Positions 16,721-24,998 of a stretch of DNA of 64,000 nt are shown piece by piece (position 1 is the stretch's first letter; each line of letters starts with the position of its first letter). The stretch is taken from the NCBI RefSeq assembly GCF_033001325.1, contig NZ_CP133111.1, positions 5,689,001-5,753,000 on the forward strand. The letters run 5' to 3'. Below the pieces are notes generated by a model. It did not search any database, was not told the origin of the DNA, and saw nothing but the letters and a program-made list of their open reading frames with translations. The position numbers were made by a program, and so were the translations under genes. Source of the stretch: Rhodopseudomonas sp. BAL398 (GTDB taxonomy: Bacteria; Pseudomonadota; Alphaproteobacteria; Rhizobiales; Xanthobacteraceae).

Positions 16721-17794
16721 TCAGGCGCGTGGCGACGTCCGGTACGCCGGCGACATTGTCGCTGCTGCCTTGACCTGGCGGACGGCCGCCACCAGCCCGT
16801 CGATTTGAAGCCGAGCCAAGGCGACGGACTCGTAGGGCCGGTTGATTCCGACCCTGGGCAGCAGATGCAGGTCGCGGTTCAAGGGCTCCGTCAGGCAGCC
16901 GTGGTGCGTGGTCGTGGCGGTGCAAAATCCGGCCTTGCGGACCAAAGCGGCTTCGCGCGGGCCACAACTGTCGGGCCGCCCGAACGGATAAGCGAAATGG
17001 TCGACGGGTTGGCCGCCGAGCTCTTCGAGAAAGCGCTTGTTCTGAGCAATCTCATCGTAGGCGTGAGCCTCGGATAGTTGGCCGAGGCTGGGGTGGGTGA
17101 CGGTGTGGCCGCCAATGGTCACGAGCGGATGATGTGCCAGCATCTTCAACTGATCGACCGTCAACCCGACCTCGCGCGTCATGCTTCGGAGATCGATGCC
17201 GTATCGTCGAAAGCTCGAAGCCAGCGCGCCGGCGTTGGCACAAACATCCTGACTGACCCAGTCGCAGGCCTCGCGATAGGCGCGAGCACGGCTGCGCAGC
17301 GTATCGACGCACCATCGCCGCTGCATCGGCTCGATCTCCACCGTCGAGTGCTGCAGGAAAAGGCGCTCAAGACCGAGCCACCAGCAGTCGAGATCGCCGG
17401 TGACCATGCCGCTGGCCACGTAGACGGCGAAGGGGGCGTTGTGGCTTTCGAACACCGGCAATGCGTGGAGGAAATTGTCGGCATAGCCATCATCGAAGGT
17501 GAAGGCGACGAACCGTCGGCCGTGGGGCTGTCGTAGCCGGGCCGCCACGGTATCCAACGAGACGACGTCGATCCGAGAGGCGCGTAAATGCGTCAGCAGG
17601 CGATCGAGGAATCGGGGAGTCGTCCGCAAATCGGAGTCGATATGAAGGTGCCGGTCCGGCGCTGCGCTGTGGAGCATATAGATCGCCCCGCATCCGCCAT
17701 ACCAACGCGCCGCCGCATGAGAGAGGCCGGTGCGGTGAAGCAGCTCGATCGCGCAGCGTTCGGTCCAGCTGCCTTGGCTTTCCGAAGCCTGCAT
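16721..17794 (-). CDS. Polysaccharide deacetylase (carbohydrate esterase 4)
   Basis: A 357-residue NodB-homology protein. FTFDDGYADN near residue 100 carries the catalytic base and metal-binding Asp, IGGHTVTHPSLG holds the two metal-binding His, and FAYPFGRPDS is the third family motif. Such enzymes remove N- or O-acetyl groups from sugar polymers or precursors. No signal peptide is visible, so it may act on a lipid-linked or cytoplasmic precursor. The ATG at 17794 has GGGAGG upstream, better than the farther in-frame start at 17848. It follows the glycosyltransferase gene by 72 bp and probably shares its transcript. Confidence 0.88.
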   Translation of the reverse strand: MQASESQGSWTERCAIELLHRTGLSHAAARWYGGCGAIYMLHSAAPDRHLHIDSDLRTTPRFLDRLLTHLRASRIDVVSLDTVAARLRQPHGRRFVAFTFDDGYADNFLHALPVFESHNAPFAVYVASGMVTGDLDCWWLGLERLFLQHSTVEIEPMQRRWCVDTLRSRARAYREACDWVSQDVCANAGALASSFRRYGIDLRSMTREVGLTVDQLKMLAHHPLVTIGGHTVTHPSLGQLSEAHAYDEIAQNKRFLEELGGQPVDHFAYPFGRPDSCGPREAALVRKAGFCTATTTHHGCLTEPLNRDLHLLPRVGINRPYESVALARLQIDGLVAAVRQVKAAATMSPAYRTSPRA

Positions 17795-17866
17795 TGCCCT
17801 CGTCCTCCCACGCAAGTGACTCGAAGTGCTCGCTTCGGCCGCCGCCAAGACGGCGGACCGGCGAGC

Positions 17867-19141
17867 TCACAGGGGACTGCTACCGGCTTCCGCGTTGACG
17901 GGGAGCTGCGTCGCCGTGGCGGCGACGGCCGGATGTTTGCGTCGCTGCACCAGGCTGGTGTAAAGCGCGAGGAGAGCTTGGCCGTGCGCCGCGATCGTAT
18001 ATTCCTCCTCGATGACCTTCCGCGCAGCGGCGCCGAAGCGTTTGCGCAAGTCGGCATCCCCAAGCAGCAGTTGGATCCGCTCAGTCAAGCTGTGGCGGTG
18101 CTTTGGAGGGAAGAGGAAGCCGGTCTCGCCGTCGCGAACGAGCTCCGGATTGCCGCCGATGTGCGATGCGACCACTGGCTTGCCGTGCGCCATCGCCTCG
18201 ATGATCGCCATCGAGCAGTTCTCGGTCATCTCGGAGGGGACCACCACGACCGCCGCCTGGTCGATGCAGGAGCCGAGCGCGCTGCCCGACAGGAAGCCGG
18301 TAAACTCAGCCATCGGGAAACGTTGCCTGTATTCGTTCAGTTGCGGGCCGGTCCCCGCGACGACCAGCCGCCATTTGGCACCATCATCGGCATGAGCCTG
18401 CAGCAAGGTCGCAACGCCCTTGTCCGCCGTGATCCTGCCGAAATAGAGAACATAGCCCTGGTCTGACGGGACGACCTCGATGCCGGACAGATCGATTCCA
18501 TTGGGAATGCATTCGATTCGGCTGGTCGAAAATCTTGCGGCGACGGCATCGCGGAGGAAACGGCTGGGCGCGACGAAGGCACTGACGTTCTGGTAGCTTC
18601 CGGCGGCCTGGTGATAGCGTGCTTCCAGCCAAAGCAGCAGCCGTTTCGGCAATGAATGTCCGCCGCATTTGTGGAGAAGCACGTTCTCGAACCGAGAGGG
18701 AGCGCATTTCGTACACGGCGCACCCTCCCGCATCTGAGTATAGACCGGGCAGACCGGCTTTAGATCGTGGAACGTCAACACCACCGGAATGTCGAGATTG
18801 GCCGCAGCCGAGATGATTGACGGGGTGAGTTGATGATAGATGTTGTGACAGTGCAGCAGATCGGGTTGTTCGGCCCGAATGAGCGCGGAGATCTTTCGCA
18901 CCGCCTCCGGCGAATGAACGAAGCTCGCAGCCGATTCCAAGCTGGAAACAATCGACCTGGATTGATAATCGCGCGAAGATACGAAATATGCCGCTGTCGG
19001 CGACGGCAGATTCCGCGGATCGCTCATTGAAAAATGAATAACCTCCACGCCCATCGATTTCATCAGCGCTATTTCATCGAACATGACGACCTCTGAGCCG
19101 CCATTGCGAAAGAAATACTTGTTAGCATATAGGATCTTCAT
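17867..19141 (-). CDS. Family 4 glycosyltransferase
   Basis: A retaining GT-B enzyme of 424 residues. The start MKILYANKYFFRNGGSEVVMFD carries the N-terminal acceptor-side loop. GYVLYFGRITADKGVATLL opens the C-terminal nucleotide-binding domain, and VPSEMTENCSMAIIEAMAHGKPVVAS is the GT4 E-x7-E signature. A Cys-rich stretch (CPVYTQMREGAPCTKC, then CGGHS) is typical of one GT4 branch in EPS loci. The ATG at 19141 is chosen for its AAGGA spacing; 19150 is an alternative. Operator D lies about 87 bp upstream. Confidence 0.9.
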   Translation of the reverse strand: MKILYANKYFFRNGGSEVVMFDEIALMKSMGVEVIHFSMSDPRNLPSPTAAYFVSSRDYQSRSIVSSLESAASFVHSPEAVRKISALIRAEQPDLLHCHNIYHQLTPSIISAAANLDIPVVLTFHDLKPVCPVYTQMREGAPCTKCAPSRFENVLLHKCGGHSLPKRLLLWLEARYHQAAGSYQNVSAFVAPSRFLRDAVAARFSTSRIECIPNGIDLSGIEVVPSDQGYVLYFGRITADKGVATLLQAHADDGAKWRLVVAGTGPQLNEYRQRFPMAEFTGFLSGSALGSCIDQAAVVVVPSEMTENCSMAIIEAMAHGKPVVASHIGGNPELVRDGETGFLFPPKHRHSLTERIQLLLGDADLRKRFGAAARKVIEEEYTIAAHGQALLALYTSLVQRRKHPAVAATATQLPVNAEAGSSPL

Positions 19142-19221
19142 CCAGCTCATCCTTGGGCGCCGAACCGGCGCGCTGCCGCCGCGAGTTAGATGAAATGATG
19201 GAGAGAGCGGCACAAAGCGAC

Positions 19222-19235
19222 TTGATGATCGTCAA
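19222..19235. promoter_or_regulatory. Putative Crp/Fnr-type operator D
   Basis: TTGATGATCGTCAA is a full match to TTGAY-N4-GTCAA. It sits about 87 bp (centre) upstream of the minus-strand GT4 gene and inside the gap after the flippase gene, so it would drive the GT4/deacetylase unit separately. Confidence 0.62.
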
Positions 19236-19357
19236 GATCTCGATGAATTTGTCGGCCACATCGCGGGAGCACCCCACGCGACGACTAAGCATGACGGACT
19301 ATGCGGCCAGGGAGATCGCGCGCTGGGGGCTGTCGGCGACGACGATCAGCGACCAAA

Positions 19358-20608
19358 TCATTGACGGAGAAAGACCAGCTTGTAGCGCCAGCCTGCGATG
19401 GCGCCGAAAGTCAGCAGCAAGGCGATGCCGGCGCCTGCCAAGCCAGCGAGAGGAAGCAGGACGACCTGAAAGAATGAGAGGAGTGCTATCGCCACCAGAT
19501 TGGTCGCGGTCATGACGCGGTCGCGTCGGGCGGAAAACAGCGCCATCGCTCCCCAATCGGCGATGCAGCGGGCGACGATACCCGCCACGATCAACCAGAA
19601 CGCGACGATATTGAGGCTCGCGAGCGGTTGGCGCAGCAATGGCAGCACGATCTCGAACCCGATCGTCACAGCGAGCCCGACCGCCACGGCCATGATCGCC
19701 GCGGCTCGAACGAGTCGGATGCACTGCTCGCGGTGAGCCGCGTCGCCCTGATGGTGGGCTTTGATCAGGATCGGCCGCTGTTGCTGAAGGACGGTCATGC
19801 TTACGAAGGTGTAGATCGCATTGGCGGCGGTCCAATAGAGCATGTAGACGCCGGTCAATTCCAGGCCGAGGAACAGGGTGACCAGATATCGGTCGATGTA
19901 CTGGCTGGCAATGTATGAGAGGTCGCTGGCATAGATCACCAGCGACGAGCGCATCAGCGACTTCAGCCACGACAGGCGGAACGGCAATCTGAATGCGTCT
20001 ATCCAGGGCCAGGTTCGTGTCGCGACGGCGAACACCGCCACCGACGTGGCGGCGCCGATCAGCCAGAACAACAGCAGGGAATCCAGTGATCGCAGCGCGG
20101 GGAACCCTAATGCGAGCGGCAGATACACCAGGATCCACGCTGCTCCCCTCAGAAAGCCGGTGAAATTGGCCAGCAACGGGCGTTCGAGATTCGACAGCAA
20201 CTGAAAGATGTCGTTGCCGAGCTGCTCGAAGAGGGCGATCGCCACAACGACGACCCAGATCGGCGCCCCAATGGCAGCTGCCGCCAGCCCGGAAATCGCA
20301 AGAACCACGGCATACAGGCCAATCGTATAGGTCCAATAGTGACGCAAGGCATCGGTCAGGCGCACGGGCGCCATGGTGACGGCATCGCGCATGATCACGT
20401 GGACCATGCCGAGGCCCGTCACCGCGGGCGCCATGGCAACGAAGCCAGAGGCCAGGCCGAAGAGGCCGAGCGTGGCAAGATCGAGGTAGCGTGAGATAAA
20501 GAGAATCAGCAGAAACCTGCAGAAGATCATGCTCCCGCGCATGCCGGCAACGAATCCCCAGCGGGACAGCGCGCGGGCGATTGGTGCTTGGAGCGCGAGA
20601 GAATTCAT
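19358..20608 (-). CDS. Polysaccharide flippase (Wzx-like, MATE/MVF-type)
   Basis: A 416-residue polytopic membrane protein with about twelve hydrophobic segments (for example MIFCRFLLILFISRYLDLATLGLF and SDLSYIASQYIDRYLVTLFLGLELTGVYMLYW). The QYIDRYLVTLFLG-type loop is common in polysaccharide exporters of the Wzx/oligosaccharidyl-lipid flippase group. It is expected to move the undecaprenyl-linked repeat unit across the inner membrane. It starts 29 bp after the glycosylphosphotransferase gene, so initiation and flipping are likely co-expressed. Confidence 0.85.
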   Translation of the reverse strand: MNSLALQAPIARALSRWGFVAGMRGSMIFCRFLLILFISRYLDLATLGLFGLASGFVAMAPAVTGLGMVHVIMRDAVTMAPVRLTDALRHYWTYTIGLYAVVLAISGLAAAAIGAPIWVVVVAIALFEQLGNDIFQLLSNLERPLLANFTGFLRGAAWILVYLPLALGFPALRSLDSLLLFWLIGAATSVAVFAVATRTWPWIDAFRLPFRLSWLKSLMRSSLVIYASDLSYIASQYIDRYLVTLFLGLELTGVYMLYWTAANAIYTFVSMTVLQQQRPILIKAHHQGDAAHREQCIRLVRAAAIMAVAVGLAVTIGFEIVLPLLRQPLASLNIVAFWLIVAGIVARCIADWGAMALFSARRDRVMTATNLVAIALLSFFQVVLLPLAGLAGAGIALLLTFGAIAGWRYKLVFLRQ

Positions 20609-20637
20609 CGGTGCAGAGCCTCACCCGAAAGAGGAGA

Positions 20638-22089
20638 TCAATAGGCGTTCGGAGATCGCAGGACACGAAACACGGTTAGAAACAAGATCCGGATATCCAG
20701 CCAGATTGACCAGTACTCGATGTACCAAAGGTCGTGATTGACGCGTGCTTCCATCATACGCAGGTCGCGAGTCTCGCCGCGAAAACCGTTGACTTGCGCC
20801 CAGCCGGTGAGGCCCGGCTTCATCTTGTGCCTGATGGCGTAGGTATCGATCACACGGCTGTATTCGTTATCGTGAGCGAGTGCATGCGGCCGTGGACCGA
20901 TCAGGGACATGTCGCCGCGGATCACGTTGAGCAATTGCGGCAGTTCGTCGATGCTGAGCCGGCGCAGCAGCCGCCCCAGCGCGGTCACGCGGTTGTCGTT
21001 GCGCTGGGCCTGGCGCACGACCGGTCCGTCGTCCAGCGTCGACATGGTCCGAAACTTGTAGATGCGGAAGGGGCGGCCATTGAAGCCCATCCGGATCTGG
21101 CGAAACAGAATGGGCCCCGGCGACTCCAGTCGAATGGCGATAGCGACGATCATCAGCAGCGGAAGCAACAGGGCAAGCCCGATGACCGAGAGGACTCGAT
21201 CGGCGAACTGCTTGGTCAGGCGCTGAGTGGCGTCGATCGGCGCGCGCTGGAGCTCGACCGCGGTTGCCGGGCCAAGGTCAAACAACGGCCGGCTGAGGAA
21301 GCGGGCGATTCGGGTATCTGGAACAAGCTTGACCGGCAGCGGCAGGACGCGGAGGTTGCTTTCGACGGCGGCCAGCAACTCCGGCTGATCCCACGGGATG
21401 GTGAGAAGGATTTCGTCGGGGGCGACCCGGCGAACCTGGGCGACCATGTCGCCCATGATGGCCTTGACGGCGGCGCGAAGATCCGATGCCTCGTCGATCT
21501 CAATCGGAAACGCCCGCACAACCGAATAGCCGTACAATTCGAGCCCCGACAACGTGTCGTTGCGAAATAATTCCTCCGAGGTCCCGATGACAACGACCCG
21601 ACGCAGGGCAAGAGCGCGAGAGGCGATGATACGGGAACAGGCAGAGGCTACCAAGGCTCGCAAGACGACGCTGATCCAAAGACCGTTGAGGTAGAACAAC
21701 AGCATCTCGCCCCGCGAGAACAGGGTGCTGACCTTGAGAAGGAAAGCCAGCGTCGCGAGAAACAAGAAAGTGCACGTCCATATCAGGAGCGATCGCCCTG
21801 CCTGCCACCGCGCGCGGACGAGATTGGAGGCGCGATACATGTCGGCGCTCTTGGCGAACGCGGCGTAGAGCGTCGCGATCGCGACACCTGGCCCGAGCGA
21901 GACGACGGAATAGACCGGTTCGGCCAGGATAACAGAATGATAGAGGTGGTCCGTCTCCAGACCCAGCAGGTAGATCCACATCCAGTCGAGTGCCGCGACA
22001 ATGAGGCCAATCGAGTCGATCGGAACCGAGGGGCGGGAGCGGAAGCGAAGCCTTCCGACGGGCATAGTTGCGTCGCGTGTTGTAGCCAT
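20638..22089 (-). CDS. Undecaprenyl-phosphate glycosylphosphotransferase
   Basis: A 483-residue initiating sugar transferase (polyprenyl glycosylphosphotransferase, WbaP/GumD type). The N-terminal half has several membrane segments and a CoA-binding-like region. The C-terminal catalytic half shows RIYKFRTM, LRRLSIDELPQLLNVIRGDMSLIGPRPHA and KPGLTGWAQVNGFRGET, the Bac_transf hallmarks. It transfers a sugar phosphate to undecaprenyl phosphate, the first step of repeat-unit assembly. The ATG at 22089 is preferred because AAGGA lies 7 bp upstream; the frame is open to 22131. It sits 57 bp after the Crp/Fnr gene, on the same strand. Confidence 0.92.
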   Translation of the reverse strand: MATTRDATMPVGRLRFRSRPSVPIDSIGLIVAALDWMWIYLLGLETDHLYHSVILAEPVYSVVSLGPGVAIATLYAAFAKSADMYRASNLVRARWQAGRSLLIWTCTFLFLATLAFLLKVSTLFSRGEMLLFYLNGLWISVVLRALVASACSRIIASRALALRRVVVIGTSEELFRNDTLSGLELYGYSVVRAFPIEIDEASDLRAAVKAIMGDMVAQVRRVAPDEILLTIPWDQPELLAAVESNLRVLPLPVKLVPDTRIARFLSRPLFDLGPATAVELQRAPIDATQRLTKQFADRVLSVIGLALLLPLLMIVAIAIRLESPGPILFRQIRMGFNGRPFRIYKFRTMSTLDDGPVVRQAQRNDNRVTALGRLLRRLSIDELPQLLNVIRGDMSLIGPRPHALAHDNEYSRVIDTYAIRHKMKPGLTGWAQVNGFRGETRDLRMMEARVNHDLWYIEYWSIWLDIRILFLTVFRVLRSPNAY

Positions 22090-22146
22090 AGCGCATCCTT
22101 TTCTGGGTTGCGAAAGGGAGATGCCGGGCAAAAACCCGGCAGCGCG

Positions 22147-22812
22147 TTATTCACCCGTGACTGCCGCCAAGCCCCTGAGGTTGGTGAACCGAATGGTCTT
22201 GCGGTTCGGCAGATCGATCAAACGCCTCTCGCGGAAATCGGCGAGCGTTCGACAGACGGTCTCGAGCGACGTCCCGAGATGGTCGGCAATATCGGCGCGT
22301 GGAATGACAATCTGAAATGCACCATCGTAACGGGAGTCCCGTGGAAGGTGCGGTCGGATCTGGAGTAAGAACCAGGCAATCCGCTGCTGAGTGGTCTTTT
22401 TGCTCACAGAGCCGATCAAGCTCAGAGTCGCCGAGAGGGCTTGCTGAACTCCGCAAGGTTCCAACTGGTGGCAGGGCGACGAAACAGCGTCACACAGAAT
22501 ACGGCAATTGGTCACCGCCTCCGCGGTGTATTGTTGGCAGGCAGAACGGGATGGAAAGACCGTGTCGCCCGGCCAATAGAAGGCAAGAATCTGGCGATTT
22601 CCGTCCTCCATCAAGCGGACTGCCCGGACTACGCCTTGGACGACATTGATGCGGTACGGCTGATGTTCGTCCTGCCAGAAGAGTGCCCGACCTCGAGGAA
22701 CGGAGGTTTGAGCGGAGCCTTTTTCAATGATTCGAGCTAAATCCTGAGTTCCATTTATCGCAATTGGTGCTGGCGCAATATTACAAGGATTGGAAAATGA
22801 GGTTGTGAGCAT
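22147..22812 (-). CDS. Crp/Fnr-family transcriptional regulator
   Basis: A 221-residue regulator with an N-terminal cyclic-nucleotide-type beta roll (residues 25-125; GDTVFPSRSA) and a C-terminal winged helix (IPRADIADHLGTSLETVCRTLADF). The recognition helix has Glu and Arg four residues apart (ETVCR), as in FNR and FixK where these contact TTGA/TCAA. FNR's neighbouring Ser is Cys here. Several cysteines are present, but not the FNR N-terminal cluster pattern, so the signal is unknown. It lies in the centre of the EPS locus, directly before the initiating transferase. It is the natural candidate to bind the repeated TTGAY-N4-GTCAA sites. The ATG at 22812 is preferred over an upstream extension. 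Confidence 0.9.
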   Translation of the reverse strand: MLTTSFSNPCNIAPAPIAINGTQDLARIIEKGSAQTSVPRGRALFWQDEHQPYRINVVQGVVRAVRLMEDGNRQILAFYWPGDTVFPSRSACQQYTAEAVTNCRILCDAVSSPCHQLEPCGVQQALSATLSLIGSVSKKTTQQRIAWFLLQIRPHLPRDSRYDGAFQIVIPRADIADHLGTSLETVCRTLADFRERRLIDLPNRKTIRFTNLRGLAAVTGE

Positions 22813-23088
22813 GATGTGCCGTGCCTGACTATAAATGCCCTCCAGAACCAGTTTCGAGCCGAAAAGAGCAAATTCTGTTCCCGAAGTGGCAATGATTCGA
22901 TTGCAGTGTGGCAAACGTTGCACGTCCGGTCGCGAGGCGAAATTCAGTCGAGTTGAATAGGCCTGTAAGGTTCGCGACTATATGTCCAACGGCCTATGCC
23001 GAACGCCTCTGCCGAAAATTGATGACTCGCAAATTGCCGAGCTTCTGGGACCGCATCATGAATGCTGGTACCAGAAAGGAACATTGTC

Positions 23089-23262
23089 ATGACGCTATTT
23101 TCGGAATCCACAACGGAAGTCGCTAAGACCGATGTCGCTATTGAACGCTCGCGGCGAGATTGGGCGCCTGTTGTGCTCGCGGTCGCGGCCGGCATCACCG
23201 TGGCATGGATCGGATTGATTTCCTGGCTGAGCCTCGCCGCGGTGCTCCATCTATTCGCATGA
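23089..23262 (+). CDS. Small single-span membrane protein (57 aa)
   Basis: A 57-residue protein beginning MTLFSESTTEVAKTDVAIE, with a single hydrophobic segment at about 27-56 (APVVLAVAAGITVAWIGL and onward). AGAAAGGAAC lies at a good distance from the ATG, which supports real translation. The soluble N terminus is short and acidic. No family is recognised. It sits alone between the Crp/Fnr gene and the methyltransferase operon and could be a small regulatory membrane peptide. Confidence 0.55.
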   Translation: MTLFSESTTEVAKTDVAIERSRRDWAPVVLAVAAGITVAWIGLISWLSLAAVLHLFA

Positions 23263-23632
23263 TCAAGCGGCCATTCGTTTCGACTAATCGATTGCGGATA
23301 TCAGAAATGGAATGCCGAGAAATCGCTGCGCTGCAAGTTCTGTAGAAACAATCGATCTGATATAGCAGCCCGTTGCGAAGTTCATCGAGCACCCTCGGTT
23401 TGATAGCGACGATCTGTGCTCGAATCAGCTGAGGCGGGCTGGCGGCTGAGAGAGGCGAGCCTCCCGCCAATGGACCATTGCCGTCAGCGCTGCGGTGGGA
23501 GCGTGACACGTTGCATGTTGTCGGTGATCGATCATCAACAACCTGTCGACCGGAGTTGACGGCCGTCAAGTGGTGTGAGTGTCCAAACCATAGCGTTGAA
23601 GCGAGAAAGCAACCTTGCAACGAGGATCATAC
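23263..23632. other. Intergenic region with operator E
   Basis: A 370-bp gap upstream of the methyltransferase gene, with the perfect palindrome at 23556-23569. No further gene was seen. Confidence 0.4.
23556..23569. promoter_or_regulatory. Putative Crp/Fnr-type operator E (perfect palindrome)
   Basis: TTGACGGCCGTCAA is fully self-complementary over 14 bp and the best copy in the locus. Its centre lies about 70 bp upstream of the methyltransferase ATG. A TAGCGT-like -10 element at 23591-23596 would place the site near -41, the position used by class II Crp/Fnr activators. Confidence 0.68.
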
Positions 23633-24931
23633 ATGCTCGAGCCAGACATCTTCCCGACCTCGGACGAGCCAGTCAATCCGACGGCGATTTCTCCTCATCA
23701 GCATGCGACATGCCGCTCCTGCGGGGCTGGCCTCAAGCACGTTGTCGTCGATCTCGGCCTGTCACCGCTGGCGAACTCGTATTTGTCGAACGAAGACCTG
23801 CATCGCGAGGAGCCGCGCTATCCGCTGCGTGTATTCGTTTGCGCGCAGTGCTTCCTGGTGCAGCTGGAAGCCTGGGAGACGCCCGAGAATATTTTCGGCG
23901 ACTACGCCTATTTCTCGTCTTACAGCCAGTCCTGGCTGAAGCACGCCGAGACCTACGTCTCCGATGTCATTGCCCGCTTCGGCGCCAAGTCGCTGAACCA
24001 GGTCATCGAGATCGCCAGCAATGATGGCTATCTGCTGCAATATTTCAGGGAACGGGGCGTCTCGGTGCTGGGAATCGAGCCGGCGCGCAATGTTGCAGAG
24101 GCCGCACGGGACAAGGGAATTCCGACGCGCTCGGTCTTCTTCGGCGAGGAAACGGCGCGGGCGCTGCGTTCGGAGGGAATCGCGGCCGACCTGCTCATCG
24201 GCAACAACGTTCTGGCGCATGTTCCTGACCTCAACGATTTTGTCGAAGGAATTCGCATCGCCCTTGCCGATTATGGGGTGGTGACGATGGAATTCCCGCA
24301 TCTGATGCGGCTGATGGAGGGGTGGCAGATCGATACGATCTACCATGAGCATTTTTCTTATTTTTCGCTGCTGGCGGTCCAGAAGGTGTTCGAAGCCCAT
24401 GACATGACCATTTTCGATGTCGAGGAGCTGTCGACCCATGGCGGATCGCTACGAATTTATGCGCAACACCGGAAGACGGGTCGACAGCAGATCAGCGATC
24501 GGGTGGCCGAGCTGAAAGATCGCGAGCTTCGCCAGGGCTACGGCGATCTGGCCTGCTACCTTGCGTTCGGGCAATGCGCGCAAAGCATCCGAACGGGGCT
24601 GCGCAAATTTCTCGTCGAGGCGAAGTTGGAGGGCAAGCGCGTCGTCGGTTACGGCGCCCCGGCCAAGGGCAATACCCTGCTCAATTATTGCGGGATTGGA
24701 ACGGATCTGATCGAGTTCACGGTCGACCGCAGTCCGCACAAGCAAGGAAAGTATCTTCCCGGATCCCATATTCCAATTCTGGATCCCGACGCCATCGCGG
24801 CGTCGAAGCCGGATTATATCGTCATTCTGCCGTGGAATCTGAAAGACGAGATTGTCGGGCAAATGTCGATGGCGCGGAGTTGGGGTGGGAAATTCGTCGT
24901 CCCGATTCCGCGGCCGACGATCGTCGAATGA
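23633..24931 (+). CDS. SAM-dependent sugar C-methyltransferase-type protein
   Basis: A 432-residue three-domain protein of the NDP-hexose C-methyltransferase type (TylCIII-like). Residues 27-73 carry the zinc-binding pairs CRSC and CAQC. Residues 90-290 form the SAM-binding domain with VIEIASNDGYLLQYF. EFPHLMRLM...YHEHFSYFS near 220-245 holds the active-site His/Tyr. The C-terminal domain has VGYGAPAKGNTLLN, the usual end of this family. It would add a methyl branch to a ketosugar nucleotide. GAGGA precedes the ATG. With rfbF and the epimerase it suggests a CDP-linked branched sugar, but they lie about 7 kb apart. Confidence 0.88.
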   Translation: MLEPDIFPTSDEPVNPTAISPHQHATCRSCGAGLKHVVVDLGLSPLANSYLSNEDLHREEPRYPLRVFVCAQCFLVQLEAWETPENIFGDYAYFSSYSQSWLKHAETYVSDVIARFGAKSLNQVIEIASNDGYLLQYFRERGVSVLGIEPARNVAEAARDKGIPTRSVFFGEETARALRSEGIAADLLIGNNVLAHVPDLNDFVEGIRIALADYGVVTMEFPHLMRLMEGWQIDTIYHEHFSYFSLLAVQKVFEAHDMTIFDVEELSTHGGSLRIYAQHRKTGRQQISDRVAELKDRELRQGYGDLACYLAFGQCAQSIRTGLRKFLVEAKLEGKRVVGYGAPAKGNTLLNYCGIGTDLIEFTVDRSPHKQGKYLPGSHIPILDPDAIAASKPDYIVILPWNLKDEIVGQMSMARSWGGKFVVPIPRPTIVE

Positions 24932-24998
24932 TGGCGGGCTCGAGCGGGGACGGGAATCATGACGTGCGAAAAGGGGCGATGGAACGATTGGCGCCGAC

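Noticed and set aside
22921-22980. Possible operator copy upstream of the Crp/Fnr gene (AGTTGAATAGGCC)
   Set aside because: Only one half-site (TTGA) is present; no GTCAA partner at the 14-bp spacing.
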